Positions 1 to 8,717 of a DNA stretch of 57,645 nucleotides are shown piece after piece. Position 1 is the first letter of the stretch. Each line of letters starts with the position of its first letter. The position numbers were made by a program, and so were the translations under genes. Source of the DNA: Desulfobacteraceae bacterium (GTDB lineage: Bacteria; Desulfobacterota; Desulfobacteria; Desulfobacterales; JAABTS01). The stretch covers positions 1 to 57,645 of the forward strand of contig JAABTS010000015.1 of NCBI GenBank assembly GCA_011389735.1, given 5' to 3'. The notes under the pieces are model-generated. The model was given only the letters and a program-made list of their open reading frames with translations. It did not search any database and was not told the origin of the DNA.

Positions 1-50
1 GCCGGAACGTCCTTGCTTTCGTTGTTTTGTTTTTTGCGCTTAAACATCAT
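1..50 (-). CDS. possible 5' end of a gene leaving the window
   Basis: An ATG on the minus strand at 50-48 (a second one at 47-45) is preceded by a purine-rich AGAGAGA and opens a frame that stays open to the window edge. The 16 visible residues are very basic and polar (MMFKRKKQNNES...). Too little is visible to name a product. It could be a short exported or membrane protein with a basic N-terminus, or a chance frame. Confidence 0.3.
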   Translation of the reverse strand, partial: MMFKRKKQNNESKDVP

Positions 51-61
51 TCTCTCTAAAA

Positions 62-249
62 GGTTAAAGGGTTCAGGTGTCAGGGGGCAGGTGTCAGGGG
101 GCAGGTGTCATTTGAATCCAAATCGGGATCGGGATCGGGATCGTTATCGAAGGATTAAATTTCGATCCCGATCCCGATCCCGATAAGGAGGCAAGATTAG
201 AACCGGAATTATGAGAAACACTGCGCCCTGCCCCCTGCCCCTTTAACGG
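62..249. repeat. family A palindromic repeat, copy 1
   Basis: The centre (about 126-184) reads AATCGGGATC with three GGGATC units, then a short spacer GTTATCGAAGGATTAAATTT, then the complementary CGATCCC units, so it can fold into a long hairpin. Outer arms also pair: GTTAAAGGGTTCAGG on the left against CCCTGCCCCTTTAAC on the right, with the left arm partly duplicated (CAGGGGGCAGGTGT twice). The element lies between the possible gene at 1-50 and the acyl-CoA synthetase gene. Related copies are near 2842, 3952, 13784, 14124 and 20066. Confidence 0.8.
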
Positions 250-255
250 GAAAAG

Positions 256-2016
256 CTATTTCCTGGAGCTCAGTTCCGGGAATTGATGATAATAGTATTC
301 GTCAGGCGACTCCCCTTTTTCTTTCTTTCTGTTTATTTCATGTTCACGGAGTTCCACTCGCCTGATTTTGCCGCTGATGGTTTTGGGCAGTTCATCCACA
401 AATTCAATGATTCTGGGGATTTTAAACTTGGCCAGCAAGCCAATAGTGTGTTTAAACAGGTCCAGGGCCAGTTCCGAAGAAGCTCGATGGCCTTCCGCTA
501 GAATGACATAGGCTTTGACCAGTTGATACCGTTTTGGATCGGGGCTGCCCACAACGGCCGCTTCCATGACGGCGGGATGTTCGACCAGGGCGCTTTCCAC
601 TTCAAAAGGGCCTACCCGGTAGTCGGACGACTTGATTACATCGTCGGATCTGCCGACAAACCACCAGTACCCGTCTTTGTCAAAGGACGCCTTATCTCCG
701 GTGTAGTACAGGTTATTCGTGAAGGCGTTCCGGGTTTGTTCCGGGGCGTCGATATATTCCTGAAAAAGACCGATGGCCCGCCAGTTGTCCAGCCGGACGG
801 CGATATGGCCGGTTTCGCCGAACTCCGTAATTTCATTTCCTTCGTCGTCAACCAGAATGACATCGTACATACTTGAAGGATACCCAAAGGAACCGAATCG
901 CATTTTACCTTCCATCCAGGGGGGATTGCCGATCATGGCGGTCGATTCCGTTTGACCGTAAAAGTCTCTGATTTCAGTGCCGGTCGCCTTTTTCCACTGC
1001 TCAATCACTTCCGGATTCAGCGGTTCCCCGGCGCTCAAGGAATACTTCATGGATCTGAAATCATACCGGCTCAAATCCATGCCGACGAACGCACGCCATG
1101 CTGTGGGCGGAGCGCAGAAGGAATTGACTTTGTATTTGGCGATAGCCTCGATATATTTTTGGATGTTCAACGCCGTAAAGGCAAAACCGCTTGCCGTCGC
1201 TCCCAAATTCAGAGGCGCGAAAAAGCTGCTCCACGCCCATTTGGCCCATCCCGGAGCGCTTAAATTGTGATGTATGTCACCAGGTTCGAGTCCCTGAATA
1301 ACGGCTGTCGATAAATGGCCGACAGGATATGAAACCGCACTGTGGCCCACCCTTTTCGGAAGACCGGTGGTTCCGGATGTAAAAAAGCAGAACAGAACAT
1401 CGTCCTTGCCGATATCCGCAGGTTCAGCTTCGGCTGATTGTTTTTCGATCTCGGAATAAGGAGTCCAGCCCTCCTTGACGCCCAAAACGATCCTGGCCTT
1501 GGGCTCGCAATTCGCTTTCTTCAATGCATCGTCAACCAGATCCGTCAGGCTTTCCAAAGCGATGATCACATTCGGCTTGTAGGCTTCGAACCGGAACCGG
1601 ATTTCTCTTTCAGTCATGCCGGCCGCCGTGGGCACAGACACCAGACCGCCCTTGACACCGGCAAGAGACGCAAACCATGTTTCAGGAACAATCGGCGTCA
1701 GCATATACAGGTTGTCGCCTTTTAGAACTCCATTGTTTCGTATAAAATTCAGAAACTTATTACCGTTTTCGGCCATTTCGGCATAGGTGAACTTACGTTC
1801 GGCGTCCGTTTCCAGATCCGTCCAGATCAAAGCCGCTTGATCGCCTCGTTCCTTCACATGTAAGCCTTCAAAGATTTCCGACGCCCAGTTGAACTTCTCA
1901 GGTAATGGGGTTTGATTCAGTTTCTTGAAAAATGTTTCCGACGCAATTTTCCGTTTTTCCATGTCTTTGATGGTGTTCAGTTCCATCGCCTCTCTATAAA
2001 AATTTGCCAGGGACAT
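256..2016 (-). CDS. AMP-forming acyl-CoA synthetase
   Basis: 586-residue member of the ANL superfamily, which activates a carboxylic acid with ATP to an acyl-adenylate and then forms the CoA thioester. The P-loop TSGTTGLPK is at residues 213-221. The adenylate-binding YGQTES follows, then YTGD and GRSDDVIK near the domain hinge, and PKTISGKIRR near the C-terminus carries the adenylation lysine (about K550). Length and the medium-chain-type hinge resemble acetate or medium-chain acyl-CoA ligases (ACSM-like), but the acid substrate cannot be read from sequence. GGAGG lies just upstream of the ATG at 2016. It stands alone, divergent from nothing obvious, with repeat A at its 3' side. A fatty-acid or aromatic-acid catabolic role fits a sulfate reducer; that part is inference. 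Confidence 0.9.
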   Translation of the reverse strand: MSLANFYREAMELNTIKDMEKRKIASETFFKKLNQTPLPEKFNWASEIFEGLHVKERGDQAALIWTDLETDAERKFTYAEMAENGNKFLNFIRNNGVLKGDNLYMLTPIVPETWFASLAGVKGGLVSVPTAAGMTEREIRFRFEAYKPNVIIALESLTDLVDDALKKANCEPKARIVLGVKEGWTPYSEIEKQSAEAEPADIGKDDVLFCFFTSGTTGLPKRVGHSAVSYPVGHLSTAVIQGLEPGDIHHNLSAPGWAKWAWSSFFAPLNLGATASGFAFTALNIQKYIEAIAKYKVNSFCAPPTAWRAFVGMDLSRYDFRSMKYSLSAGEPLNPEVIEQWKKATGTEIRDFYGQTESTAMIGNPPWMEGKMRFGSFGYPSSMYDVILVDDEGNEITEFGETGHIAVRLDNWRAIGLFQEYIDAPEQTRNAFTNNLYYTGDKASFDKDGYWWFVGRSDDVIKSSDYRVGPFEVESALVEHPAVMEAAVVGSPDPKRYQLVKAYVILAEGHRASSELALDLFKHTIGLLAKFKIPRIIEFVDELPKTISGKIRRVELREHEINRKKEKGESPDEYYYHQFPELSSRK

Positions 2017-2319
2017 TATCCCACCTCCGTTTTAATGGTTCGCAATTATAAAAAAACAGGCGTTTTCGATTCTATGGATGATATCTGAAAAATACTGCTG
2101 AATTTGTTATAGCCTTCAGAAATTTTATGTCCGGCAACCTGCGGGAAAGTCTCGCCGGATTCCGAACGAGCGCTCAATCAATTATTTTGTCACGCCTGGT
2201 TTTGGATTGTCAACAATTTTTTGAACATTCTAGAATTCCGTAGATTTGCGGAAACGGGCGGAGTCCTGTTGGGATTCATTGTTTTTGAGAATTCGTTTGA
2301 CCCGGGGCGTTGAACTCTC
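2017..2319. repeat. intergenic stretch with a half family B element
   Basis: No gene is apparent. Around 2108-2135 the sequence TATAGCCTTCAGAAATTTTA matches the left end of family B elements seen elsewhere in the window, followed by a GTCCGGCAACCTGC stretch that resembles their GC-rich core. No matching right end was found, so this is a decayed or partial copy. Confidence 0.45.
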
Positions 2320-2829
2320 TCACCGCGACGTCGCCCCGGAATGTAATGTTTCGTTTAACGTCAGTTTTATGGCGGTTAATACGGCTTCGTACTCATTTTT
2401 CAACCTTTTGGTCAGTTCCGGATCTATATCGCCGATTCCCTTGGAACCGGCCTGTTCGATCTCAGCCGCTGTCCTTAGCAGCCGTTTCGCCGTGATATTT
2501 GCGCACATGCCTTTTAAAGTATGCGCGCGCCGGTTGATATCTTCCGCGTTTTTTTCCCTGATCGCGGTTTCCAGTGATTCCATGAGCCCGGATAGATGCC
2601 GGGGGGCATCGTTGAGAAGCCCAATCATAATATCTTCGTCGCCGATCAGTTCAAGAAATTCATTTTGGTCGAATATGGGAAGATCGTTTGGCGGCGCATC
2701 TTTGATTTCAGACCTTACCAGTCTTTCTTCTACAACAGTTTCTTTCTTTGTCATGAGAGTGTTTTTCAACGTGTTCATCAGCGGACAGGCCGGGATATAT
2801 GAATACAGGCTTTCATAGGCGTCCTTCAT
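2320..2829 (-). CDS. orphan histidine phosphotransfer (Hpt) protein
   Basis: 169-residue protein with a single Hpt domain over about residues 55-155. The phosphoacceptor motif is AHTLKGMCANI with His at residue 103, in the usual amphipathic helix context. Hpt proteins relay phosphate between a hybrid kinase receiver and a final response regulator in the cytoplasm. No kinase or regulator is directly adjacent; the closest hybrid kinase is about 9 kb away (11799-13724) and could be a partner, by inference only. The N-terminal 50 residues are low-complexity linker. The start is uncertain: the ATG at 2829 has only AAGAAAGAA upstream, and in-frame ATGs follow at residues 18 and 26. Confidence 0.8.
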   Translation of the reverse strand: MKDAYESLYSYIPACPLMNTLKNTLMTKKETVVEERLVRSEIKDAPPNDLPIFDQNEFLELIGDEDIMIGLLNDAPRHLSGLMESLETAIREKNAEDINRRAHTLKGMCANITAKRLLRTAAEIEQAGSKGIGDIDPELTKRLKNEYEAVLTAIKLTLNETLHSGATSR

Positions 2830-2841
2830 TTCTTTCTTGTT

Positions 2842-2900
2842 CTAATCGGGATCGAAATCGAAATCGGGATCGTAATAATTCGATACCTATCCCGATTGGG
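2842..2900. repeat. family A palindromic repeat, copy 2 (degenerate)
   Basis: AATCGGGATCGAAATCGAAA followed by TCGGGATCG, a short AT-rich loop and CGATACCTATCCCGATT. It keeps the hexamer phase of family A but two units have become GAAATC on one arm and the pairing is incomplete. It lies just upstream of the Hpt gene. Confidence 0.6.
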
Positions 2901-3202
2901 GAAGTGTAAACCATTTATCGGCATTTATGAAAGACGCCCTTTCATATATTTAATTTCAGTGTGTTATCGGTCAAAAGCATACGACTTGTATTATCCCCTT
3001 CATCTATCCTTACTGAAATGTAATATTTGGAAACCTATACTTTTCAGGACATAATTTGTCAACCGCATGTTTTTTTCTTGTATCGTTTCGTTTCAGGTGT
3101 TATGGATTTATGCAAAAAATTGCGGGGTGGTTAAAACCGCTTTTATTACAGGGACTTAATGTGTAATCAAGAGGTAGGGACACAGATAAAGGAGAATTTA
3201 TT
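2901..3202. other. upstream region of upp, no gene
   Basis: AT-rich stretch with no open frame of note. A GGAAACCTATACTTTTCAGG near 3030 resembles a right-end fragment of family B. I see no convincing -35/-10 pair or riboswitch-like fold, although the upp-uraA promoter must lie here or close by. Confidence 0.4.
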
Positions 3203-3829
3203 GTGGCCGTATATGTTGTAGATCATCCGCTGGTGAGGCACAAATTGGGATTTCTCAGGGAGGACGGCCTTTCAACCAGGGATTTCAGAGATTTTTCTTC
3301 CGAAGTAGCCCGGCTTTTAACCTATGAGGCTACAAAAGACCTGAAAACGGAAAAACGAACTGTTCAAGGATGGGCCGGGACTGTGGAGGTGGAGCGAATA
3401 GAAGGCAAAAAGATCACAGTCGTGCCGATACTGAGGGCGGGATTAGGATTAATGGACGGGGTGCTGGATCTAATTCCATCCGCAAAAGTCAGCGTTGTCG
3501 GATTTTACCGGAATGAAGAAACCCTCCGGCCGGTGGAATATTACGTCAAAATGGCGGGAAACATGCAAGAACGAATGGCGCTGATACTTGATCCCATGCT
3601 GGCCACCGGCGGAACTCTGGCGGCGACTGTCGACCTTTTAAAAAAGGCCGGCTGCCGTGTTATCCGGGGCCTTTTTCTCGTTGCAGCGCCCGAAGGTATC
3701 CAAAAGCTGGAAGAATCCCACCCGGATGTCGATATTTATGTTGCGGCGGTCGATGAAAAATTAAACGACGTGGGATATATTCTCCCCGGTCTCGGCGATG
3801 CGGGCGACAGGATATTCGGAACCAAATAG
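3203..3829 (+). CDS. upp: uracil phosphoribosyltransferase
   Basis: 208 residues, the normal family length. It condenses uracil with PRPP to give UMP in pyrimidine salvage. The PRPP-binding loop is [12 protein letters not shown] at about residues 129-140, preceded by [16 protein letters not shown] (the PPi loop region), and the C-terminus has the typical [17 protein letters not shown] uracil-binding and closing segment. The start is GTG at 3203, seven to eight bases after GGAG. The uracil permease gene follows at 4127 on the same strand, so the two form a salvage unit, although a 300-base composite of repeats separates them and may uncouple their expression. Confidence 0.96.
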   Translation: MAVYVVDHPLVRHKLGFLREDGLSTRDFRDFSSEVARLLTYEATKDLKTEKRTVQGWAGTVEVERIEGKKITVVPILRAGLGLMDGVLDLIPSAKVSVVGFYRNEETLRPVEYYVKMAGNMQERMALILDPMLATGGTLAATVDLLKKAGCRVIRGLFLVAAPEGIQKLEESHPDVDIYVAAVDEKLNDVGYILPGLGDAGDRIFGTK

Positions 3830-3851
3830 AAACACTGGATCGAGGAGGCTA

Positions 3852-4086
3852 TAGTTTTCCAGAAATTAATTTCTGAAAAACCCCATATATAGCGGCTGAA
3901 CGAAAACCTCCTCACGCTCCAAAGGTTAAAGGAGTCAGGTTAAAGGGTGCAGGTTTCATTTGAATCCAAATCGGGATCGGGATCGTTATCGAAGGATTCA
4001 ATTTCGATACCGATCCCGATCCCGATAAGGGGGCAAGATTAGAACCGGACTTATGAAAAAGCCTGTCCCCTGAAACCTGCACATCT
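3852..4086. repeat. composite of family B, C and A repeats between upp and uraA
   Basis: Three repeat families lie end to end. 3853-3882 is a collapsed family B core: CCAGAAATTAATTTCTG is a short palindrome made of both B ends without the middle. 3892-3918 is a family C left end (GCGGCTGAACGAAAACCTCC then TCACGCTCC). About 3920-4086 is family A copy 3: GTTAAAGG arms, TTGAATCCAAATCGGGATCG, a loop, GATCCCGATCCCGAT, then AAACCTGCAC. No gene is present in the 297-base gap. Confidence 0.75.
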
Positions 4087-4126
4087 GTATTATTGTTATA
4101 AATATTTGAATTGACAGGAGAAAACA

Positions 4127-5377
4127 ATGAATTCAAGCCTTTCAGGCACGGAATACGATTTCAGGCTCAAGGACGGGTTGATCGGCGCGCAAATGCTGTT
4201 TGTCGCGTTCGGCGCTCTGGTGCTCGTTCCTTTGTTGACCGGACTTGACCCTAATGTGGCTTTGTTTACGGCCGGCGTCGGAACTCTTATTTTTCAAGGG
4301 ATTACCAAAAGAAGGGTGCCGATATTTTTGGCGTCGTCATTCGCCTTTATCGCTCCAATCATGTACGGCGTTCAAACCTGGGGAATTCCTTCGACAATGT
4401 GCGGGCTTATGGCGGCCGGTTTTGTTTATATTCTGTTGAGCCTGCTGATCAAATGGAAAGGATCGGATATTATTTTAAGGGTGTTGCCGCCGATAGTGAC
4501 CGGACCGGTGATCATGGTTATCGGCCTGATACTGGCTCCCGTGGCGGTGAACATGGCGCTGGGGAAGACCGGAGACGGTTCGGCCGTTCTGGTTCCTCAA
4601 AATACGGCTGTTTTTATTTCCATGGCGTCGCTGGCGGTGACCGTTCTGGTGTCTTTGCTGGGACGCGGGATGTTGCGCCTGATTCCGATTCTATGCGGAA
4701 TTATCGCGGGGTATCTGTTGTCCTTGCCGTTCGGCCTTGTTGATTATTCGCCGGTCGCAAAGGCCGCCTGGGTAGCTGTTCCCAATTTTACAACGCCTCA
4801 ATGGAACTGGCGTGCTATTCTTTTTATCATGCCGGTGGCGATTGCTCCGGCGATCGAACATTTCGGCGACATTATAGCCATCGGATCGATCACCGGGAAA
4901 AATTATCTGGATGACCCGGGGATTCATCGCACCATGATGGGGGACGGGATCGCCACATCGTTTGCATCATGTCTGGGAGGGCCTCCCAATACAACCTATT
5001 CTGAAGTGACCGGGGCAGTCGCCTTGATTAAAACGTTCAACCCGGCGATCATGACATGGGCCGCGATATTTGCTGTGGCGCTGGCGTTTATCGGTAAAAT
5101 GGGCGCCTTGCTTCAGACGATTCCGGCGCCGGTGATGGGCGGGATCATGCTTCTGTTGTTCGGCGCGATTACGGTGGTGGGTTTGAACAGCCTGGTGAAA
5201 GCCGGGGAAGATCTGATGGTTCCACGCAATATGACCGTGGTTGCGCTCATTCTTATTTTCGGAATCGGGGACATGACCCTTTCCATGGGGGAGCTTTCGA
5301 TTCAGGGAATCGGTCTTGCGGGCCTGTTAGGCGTTTTCCTGAACCTGGCGCTGCCGGGAAAAAACAAGAAATCGTAA
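4127..5377 (+). CDS. uraA: uracil permease (NCS2 family)
   Basis: 416-residue polytopic inner-membrane protein of the nucleobase-cation symporter 2 family, importing uracil with protons. About 14 hydrophobic segments are visible. Family signature segments include AIAPAIEHFGDI with the substrate-binding Glu-His pair, followed by GDGIATSFASCLGGPPNTTY, and near the end APVMGGIMLLLFG. It follows upp, which supports uracil rather than xanthine as substrate. The start ATG at 4127 has GACAGGAGAAAAC immediately upstream. It converges on the kinase gene at 5384 with only six bases between stop codons and no clear terminator. Confidence 0.93.
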   Translation: MNSSLSGTEYDFRLKDGLIGAQMLFVAFGALVLVPLLTGLDPNVALFTAGVGTLIFQGITKRRVPIFLASSFAFIAPIMYGVQTWGIPSTMCGLMAAGFVYILLSLLIKWKGSDIILRVLPPIVTGPVIMVIGLILAPVAVNMALGKTGDGSAVLVPQNTAVFISMASLAVTVLVSLLGRGMLRLIPILCGIIAGYLLSLPFGLVDYSPVAKAAWVAVPNFTTPQWNWRAILFIMPVAIAPAIEHFGDIIAIGSITGKNYLDDPGIHRTMMGDGIATSFASCLGGPPNTTYSEVTGAVALIKTFNPAIMTWAAIFAVALAFIGKMGALLQTIPAPVMGGIMLLLFGAITVVGLNSLVKAGEDLMVPRNMTVVALILIFGIGDMTLSMGELSIQGIGLAGLLGVFLNLALPGKNKKS

Positions 5378-5383
5378 AAAGGG

Positions 5384-6679
5384 TCAGGTCTTTTTAAACC
5401 GGATATAAAACGCGGTTCCGTTTTCAACTTGGACTTCCACAGAGGCGTTGAGCTGTTTTTGGGCCAGGTTGAAAATGATCATAAGTCCCATTGTTTTAGG
5501 GGACTCCAGGTTGACCGTATCCGAAATTCCCGAGCCGTTGTCGCGAACCATGAAAGTCAATTCGCCGTTTCCGTCTTCCCTCACTGAAATTATGATTCGG
5601 GCGTCCCGGCAATCCGGCGGAAAAGCGTATTTCAGCGCGTTGGATATCAATTCGTTCATGATCAATCCGCAGGGGATCGCCTGATCAATGACCAGGGTGA
5701 CATCCTGGACATCGACATCGATTTGAACCATGAACCCCGGAGACGAATACACTCGCGCCAAAGTGTACGAGAGCCGTTTCAGATAGCTTTTCAGGTCGAT
5801 ATTTACAAACGCCTCCTGCTGGTAAAGCGTTTCATGAATCATGGCCATGGCTTGAATGCGATTCCGGCTCTCAGTGAAAACTTCAGCCACCTCTTCATTT
5901 TCTATCCGCCTGCCGTGCATCCTCAGCAAACTTATGATCACCTGCAAATTGTTTTTGACCCTGTGATGGATTTCTTTGATCAACACTTCCTTTTCTTGCA
6001 GGGAATCGGCGATTTTTTGCTCGGATTGTTTTCGCGTTTCGATTTCATCATATAGCTTCAGATTTGTTGATTCGAGTTCTTCGGTTCGCTGTTGCACCAG
6101 TTTTTCGAGATGGTTTCGGTAGGTCACCAGTTCCTGCTCGGCGGATTTCATATCGGAAATATCCGTAATGGCGCAGAGGATTTTATGGGGCTGGTTTTCT
6201 GAATTTTGCTCCCATAACGTCAGATCCAGCCTCGCCCAGAACTTACCGCCGTGCCTGGAAACGAATTCCGCTTCCAGGGTTCGGCTTTCTTTAGCGGATT
6301 TCAGCCGTTCATAATGAAGCTTGAAATCGATTCCCGGCGGGAATGTAAATGCGTTCAATTTCGATTTGATCAAATGTTCCCTGGACAGGTGGAACAATTC
6401 GGCGCCTTTTTTATTGAGCTGCATGATAACGCCGTCATGAGTCAAGACGGCGTATCCGATGGGCGCGTATTCGAACAGGTTGAAAAATTCCCTTTGAGAT
6501 TTGGTCAGAGCCGATTGGGTTTCTCTGATTTCTTCGTTCTGGATTTCAAGTTCGATCCGGAAAACTTCGATTTCTTCGATCAGTTTTAAAATATCTTGCT
6601 TTTGTAAGTCGATGTCCGTTTGAACATCCTTTGTCAAAAGGGCTTCCGCTTTTTTTCTGAGATTTTGAAATTTATCCAT
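5384..6679 (-). CDS. PAS sensor histidine kinase, HisKA_2 type
   Basis: 431 residues, apparently cytoplasmic. An N-terminal coiled coil (about 1-65) leads to a PAS domain (about 65-185), a second coiled coil with the LEKLVQQRTEELE pattern, then a HisKA_2 dimerisation region with the phosphoacceptor motif IKEIHHRVKNNLQVI, and a HATPase_c domain with NELISNALKYAF (N box) and VRDNGSGIS (G1 box). HisKA_2 kinases often work with single-domain or RNA-binding regulators. It starts six bases after the MASE3 kinase stop, so it is the last gene of the minus-strand signalling cluster. Confidence 0.9.
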   Translation of the reverse strand: MDKFQNLRKKAEALLTKDVQTDIDLQKQDILKLIEEIEVFRIELEIQNEEIRETQSALTKSQREFFNLFEYAPIGYAVLTHDGVIMQLNKKGAELFHLSREHLIKSKLNAFTFPPGIDFKLHYERLKSAKESRTLEAEFVSRHGGKFWARLDLTLWEQNSENQPHKILCAITDISDMKSAEQELVTYRNHLEKLVQQRTEELESTNLKLYDEIETRKQSEQKIADSLQEKEVLIKEIHHRVKNNLQVIISLLRMHGRRIENEEVAEVFTESRNRIQAMAMIHETLYQQEAFVNIDLKSYLKRLSYTLARVYSSPGFMVQIDVDVQDVTLVIDQAIPCGLIMNELISNALKYAFPPDCRDARIIISVREDGNGELTFMVRDNGSGISDTVNLESPKTMGLMIIFNLAQKQLNASVEVQVENGTAFYIRFKKT

Positions 6680-6685
6680 AACGAA

Positions 6686-8356
6686 TCATTCCATTTTATC
6701 GGGCAGAGTGAAATAAAAAACGCTTCCTTGTCCCGGGACTGAATCCACCCATATACGTCCCTGATGGTGTTCGATAATTTTTTTGACGATTGTCAATCCG
6801 GAACCGCTCCCGCCGCCGTATTCATGGGGCTCGTGTACTCGGGTGAACATTCTGAAAATCAGACCGTAATCTTCGGAGTCGATCCCCAGGCCGTTGTCCC
6901 GGCAGAACAATTCAACCATATGGTCTTTTCTTTGATATCCGATTTCAACCCGTTTCTTTTCTTTATCATTATATTTCAATGCGTTGTTTATCAGGTTCGT
7001 GAAAACGACGGATATGAGATTCCGGTCGCATGTCACGGCCGGCAAAGTATCGACCACCCGGATTTCAGCGCAAGCGTCGTCGATTAAAAACCGTAAGTCT
7101 TCGATCACGTCTTCCAGCACTTTGCTTAAATCCGTATCGACCGGTTTGGGATCGGCTAGATCGATTCGGGAGTATTGAATGACCGCTTGAATCCGTTCTT
7201 CCTGCCGTCCGGCGAGTTCCGCGATATCTTCCAGCAGGGAACAGCCTTCGGGATTCAATCGGTCCGAGAAATCTTTTATCATGAGCCGTGTGTAATTGTA
7301 AATGCCTCTTAGCGGCTCCCGGAGATCATGGGAAATAATACGGGTGAAATCGTCCAGCCGTCGGTACATGGCTTCAAGTTCTTCATTACGGCGTTTCAAC
7401 AGGCTTTCGGTTTCGTGGTGTTCGCAAATTTCGTTGGACAATTGAATATTGGCGGCCTGAAGTTCTCTGGTGCGAATATCGATAATTTCTTCCAGTTCTT
7501 CGGTGGCCGCCCTCAGGGATCTGCCCGCCGTTTCCAGTTCCATTTCCCTGCTTTTCAATTTTCGGAACAAAATGTCGGTGGGCTGTGATATTCCGGTTTC
7601 TACGATGGCCTTGTATATAAAGAAGAAGGATATAACCATCAGATAATGGCCGATGAGATTTGAAAGGCCGTAAACATCCACATAAAAAATAAACGCGGTC
7701 TTTCCGCCCGCCGCCGCTAAAAGACCGTAGGTGGTCATTTTTATCACCTTTCGGGAAAACAGATGCGAAGATCGCCATAGCGGAATCAGGGATGCGAGGA
7801 TCACCACGGATGTCAGAATCTCAGTGATTTTTTTAAAGGGCGTCAAACCGGCGCCTTCGATAAAACAATGCGGAAACCAGCCTTTGAATATAAACAGCAC
7901 CAGAAACGAACAAACAATGGCGTACAGCGTTACAACGGCTTTTTCATCGAATTGGTGTTTCATGTACGCCGGCGCTGCGGCAAAGGTGAAAGCGAGTAAA
8001 ATCTGCCAGGCGATCCATAATTGGGTTGGAAGATCGGCGTCATACCCCTTGAAAATGGGCATCCCTTTATAGGCCAGAACATGAAGAAAATCGATCGCTC
8101 CGATGAACAGAAACCCGATTCCCATAAACAGGAAATAAGCGTTGTCCATAACATGCCGGGAGTTCCATGTGATGACGAATATGCTCCAGGCGACCACGAT
8201 CGCAAAAAATTCGACAATGGCGTGAAACAGCAAGTAATTGTATTCGCTGCTGAAAAACAGAAGAATGAGAGCGGCGGCGGGGAACAGCGCCCTGTTTATT
8301 TTTCGGATACGTTCAAATACGGCTGAATTATAGATATCGTCGAATGCAGTCAACAA
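6686..8356 (-). CDS. MASE3-domain membrane histidine kinase
   Basis: 556 residues. The first 250 residues hold eight or so hydrophobic segments with the MASE3 hallmarks HAIVEFFAIVVAWSIF and DFLHVLAYKGMPIF, an integral-membrane sensor of unknown ligand. A long coiled coil (about 265-335) links to HisKA (FTRIISHDLREPLRGI, phosphoacceptor His) and HATPase_c (TNLINNALKYNDK, DNGLGI, GGGSGSGLTIVKKI). No receiver is attached. Its start overlaps the 3' end of the response regulator gene by 29 bases, which implies translational coupling and a likely kinase-regulator pair. Confidence 0.92.
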   Translation of the reverse strand: MLTAFDDIYNSAVFERIRKINRALFPAAALILLFFSSEYNYLLFHAIVEFFAIVVAWSIFVITWNSRHVMDNAYFLFMGIGFLFIGAIDFLHVLAYKGMPIFKGYDADLPTQLWIAWQILLAFTFAAAPAYMKHQFDEKAVVTLYAIVCSFLVLFIFKGWFPHCFIEGAGLTPFKKITEILTSVVILASLIPLWRSSHLFSRKVIKMTTYGLLAAAGGKTAFIFYVDVYGLSNLIGHYLMVISFFFIYKAIVETGISQPTDILFRKLKSREMELETAGRSLRAATEELEEIIDIRTRELQAANIQLSNEICEHHETESLLKRRNEELEAMYRRLDDFTRIISHDLREPLRGIYNYTRLMIKDFSDRLNPEGCSLLEDIAELAGRQEERIQAVIQYSRIDLADPKPVDTDLSKVLEDVIEDLRFLIDDACAEIRVVDTLPAVTCDRNLISVVFTNLINNALKYNDKEKKRVEIGYQRKDHMVELFCRDNGLGIDSEDYGLIFRMFTRVHEPHEYGGGSGSGLTIVKKIIEHHQGRIWVDSVPGQGSVFYFTLPDKME

Positions 8357-8714
8357 TCCGCTCCATGTCGAAAGGTTTGGTGATATAGTCTCGGGCTCCC
8401 ATTTCGAGGGCCTTCTCGCGGCTTTCAGCGTTTTCCAGAATGGTGAACATAATCACCGGGATGGATTCCAGTTCCGGATCGTTTTTGATATGCTCGAGAA
8501 TTTCGAATCCGTTTTCGCGGGGCATGATCACATCGAGCAGAATTAAATCGGGTTTCCGCCGACGCGCCATCGAAAGGCCGGTTTTTCCATCTTTGGCCGT
8601 CATCGGAAGGAAGGATGCGTCTTTCAGCACCCGTTCGATAACCCGGCGGTTGGCGACATCGTCGTCGATCACAAGCACTATGTTGACTGAATCTTGCTGT
8701 TTTTCAGCTTGCAT
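8328..8714 (-). CDS. single-domain response regulator
   Basis: 128 residues, only a receiver domain. Acidic residues DD at about 17-18, the phosphoacceptor Asp at about residue 61 (LILLDVIMPRENG), the conserved Thr in MFTI, and Lys in TKPF are all present, so it should be phosphorylated. There is no output domain, so it acts by protein contact or as a phosphate shuttle. It sits between the CheB/CheR fusion (3 bases away) and the MASE3 kinase (29-base overlap). CheY-like use at a motor is possible but there are no other motility genes in the window. Confidence 0.92.
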   Translation of the reverse strand: MQAEKQQDSVNIVLVIDDDVANRRVIERVLKDASFLPMTAKDGKTGLSMARRRKPDLILLDVIMPRENGFEILEHIKNDPELESIPVIMFTILENAESREKALEMGARDYITKPFDMERIVDCIRRYL

Positions 8715-8717
8715 CCG

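Noticed and set aside
1282-1302. GGTTCGAGTCC looking like a tRNA T-arm
   Set aside because: It lies inside the acyl-CoA synthetase gene and no acceptor stem or anticodon arm can be built around it.
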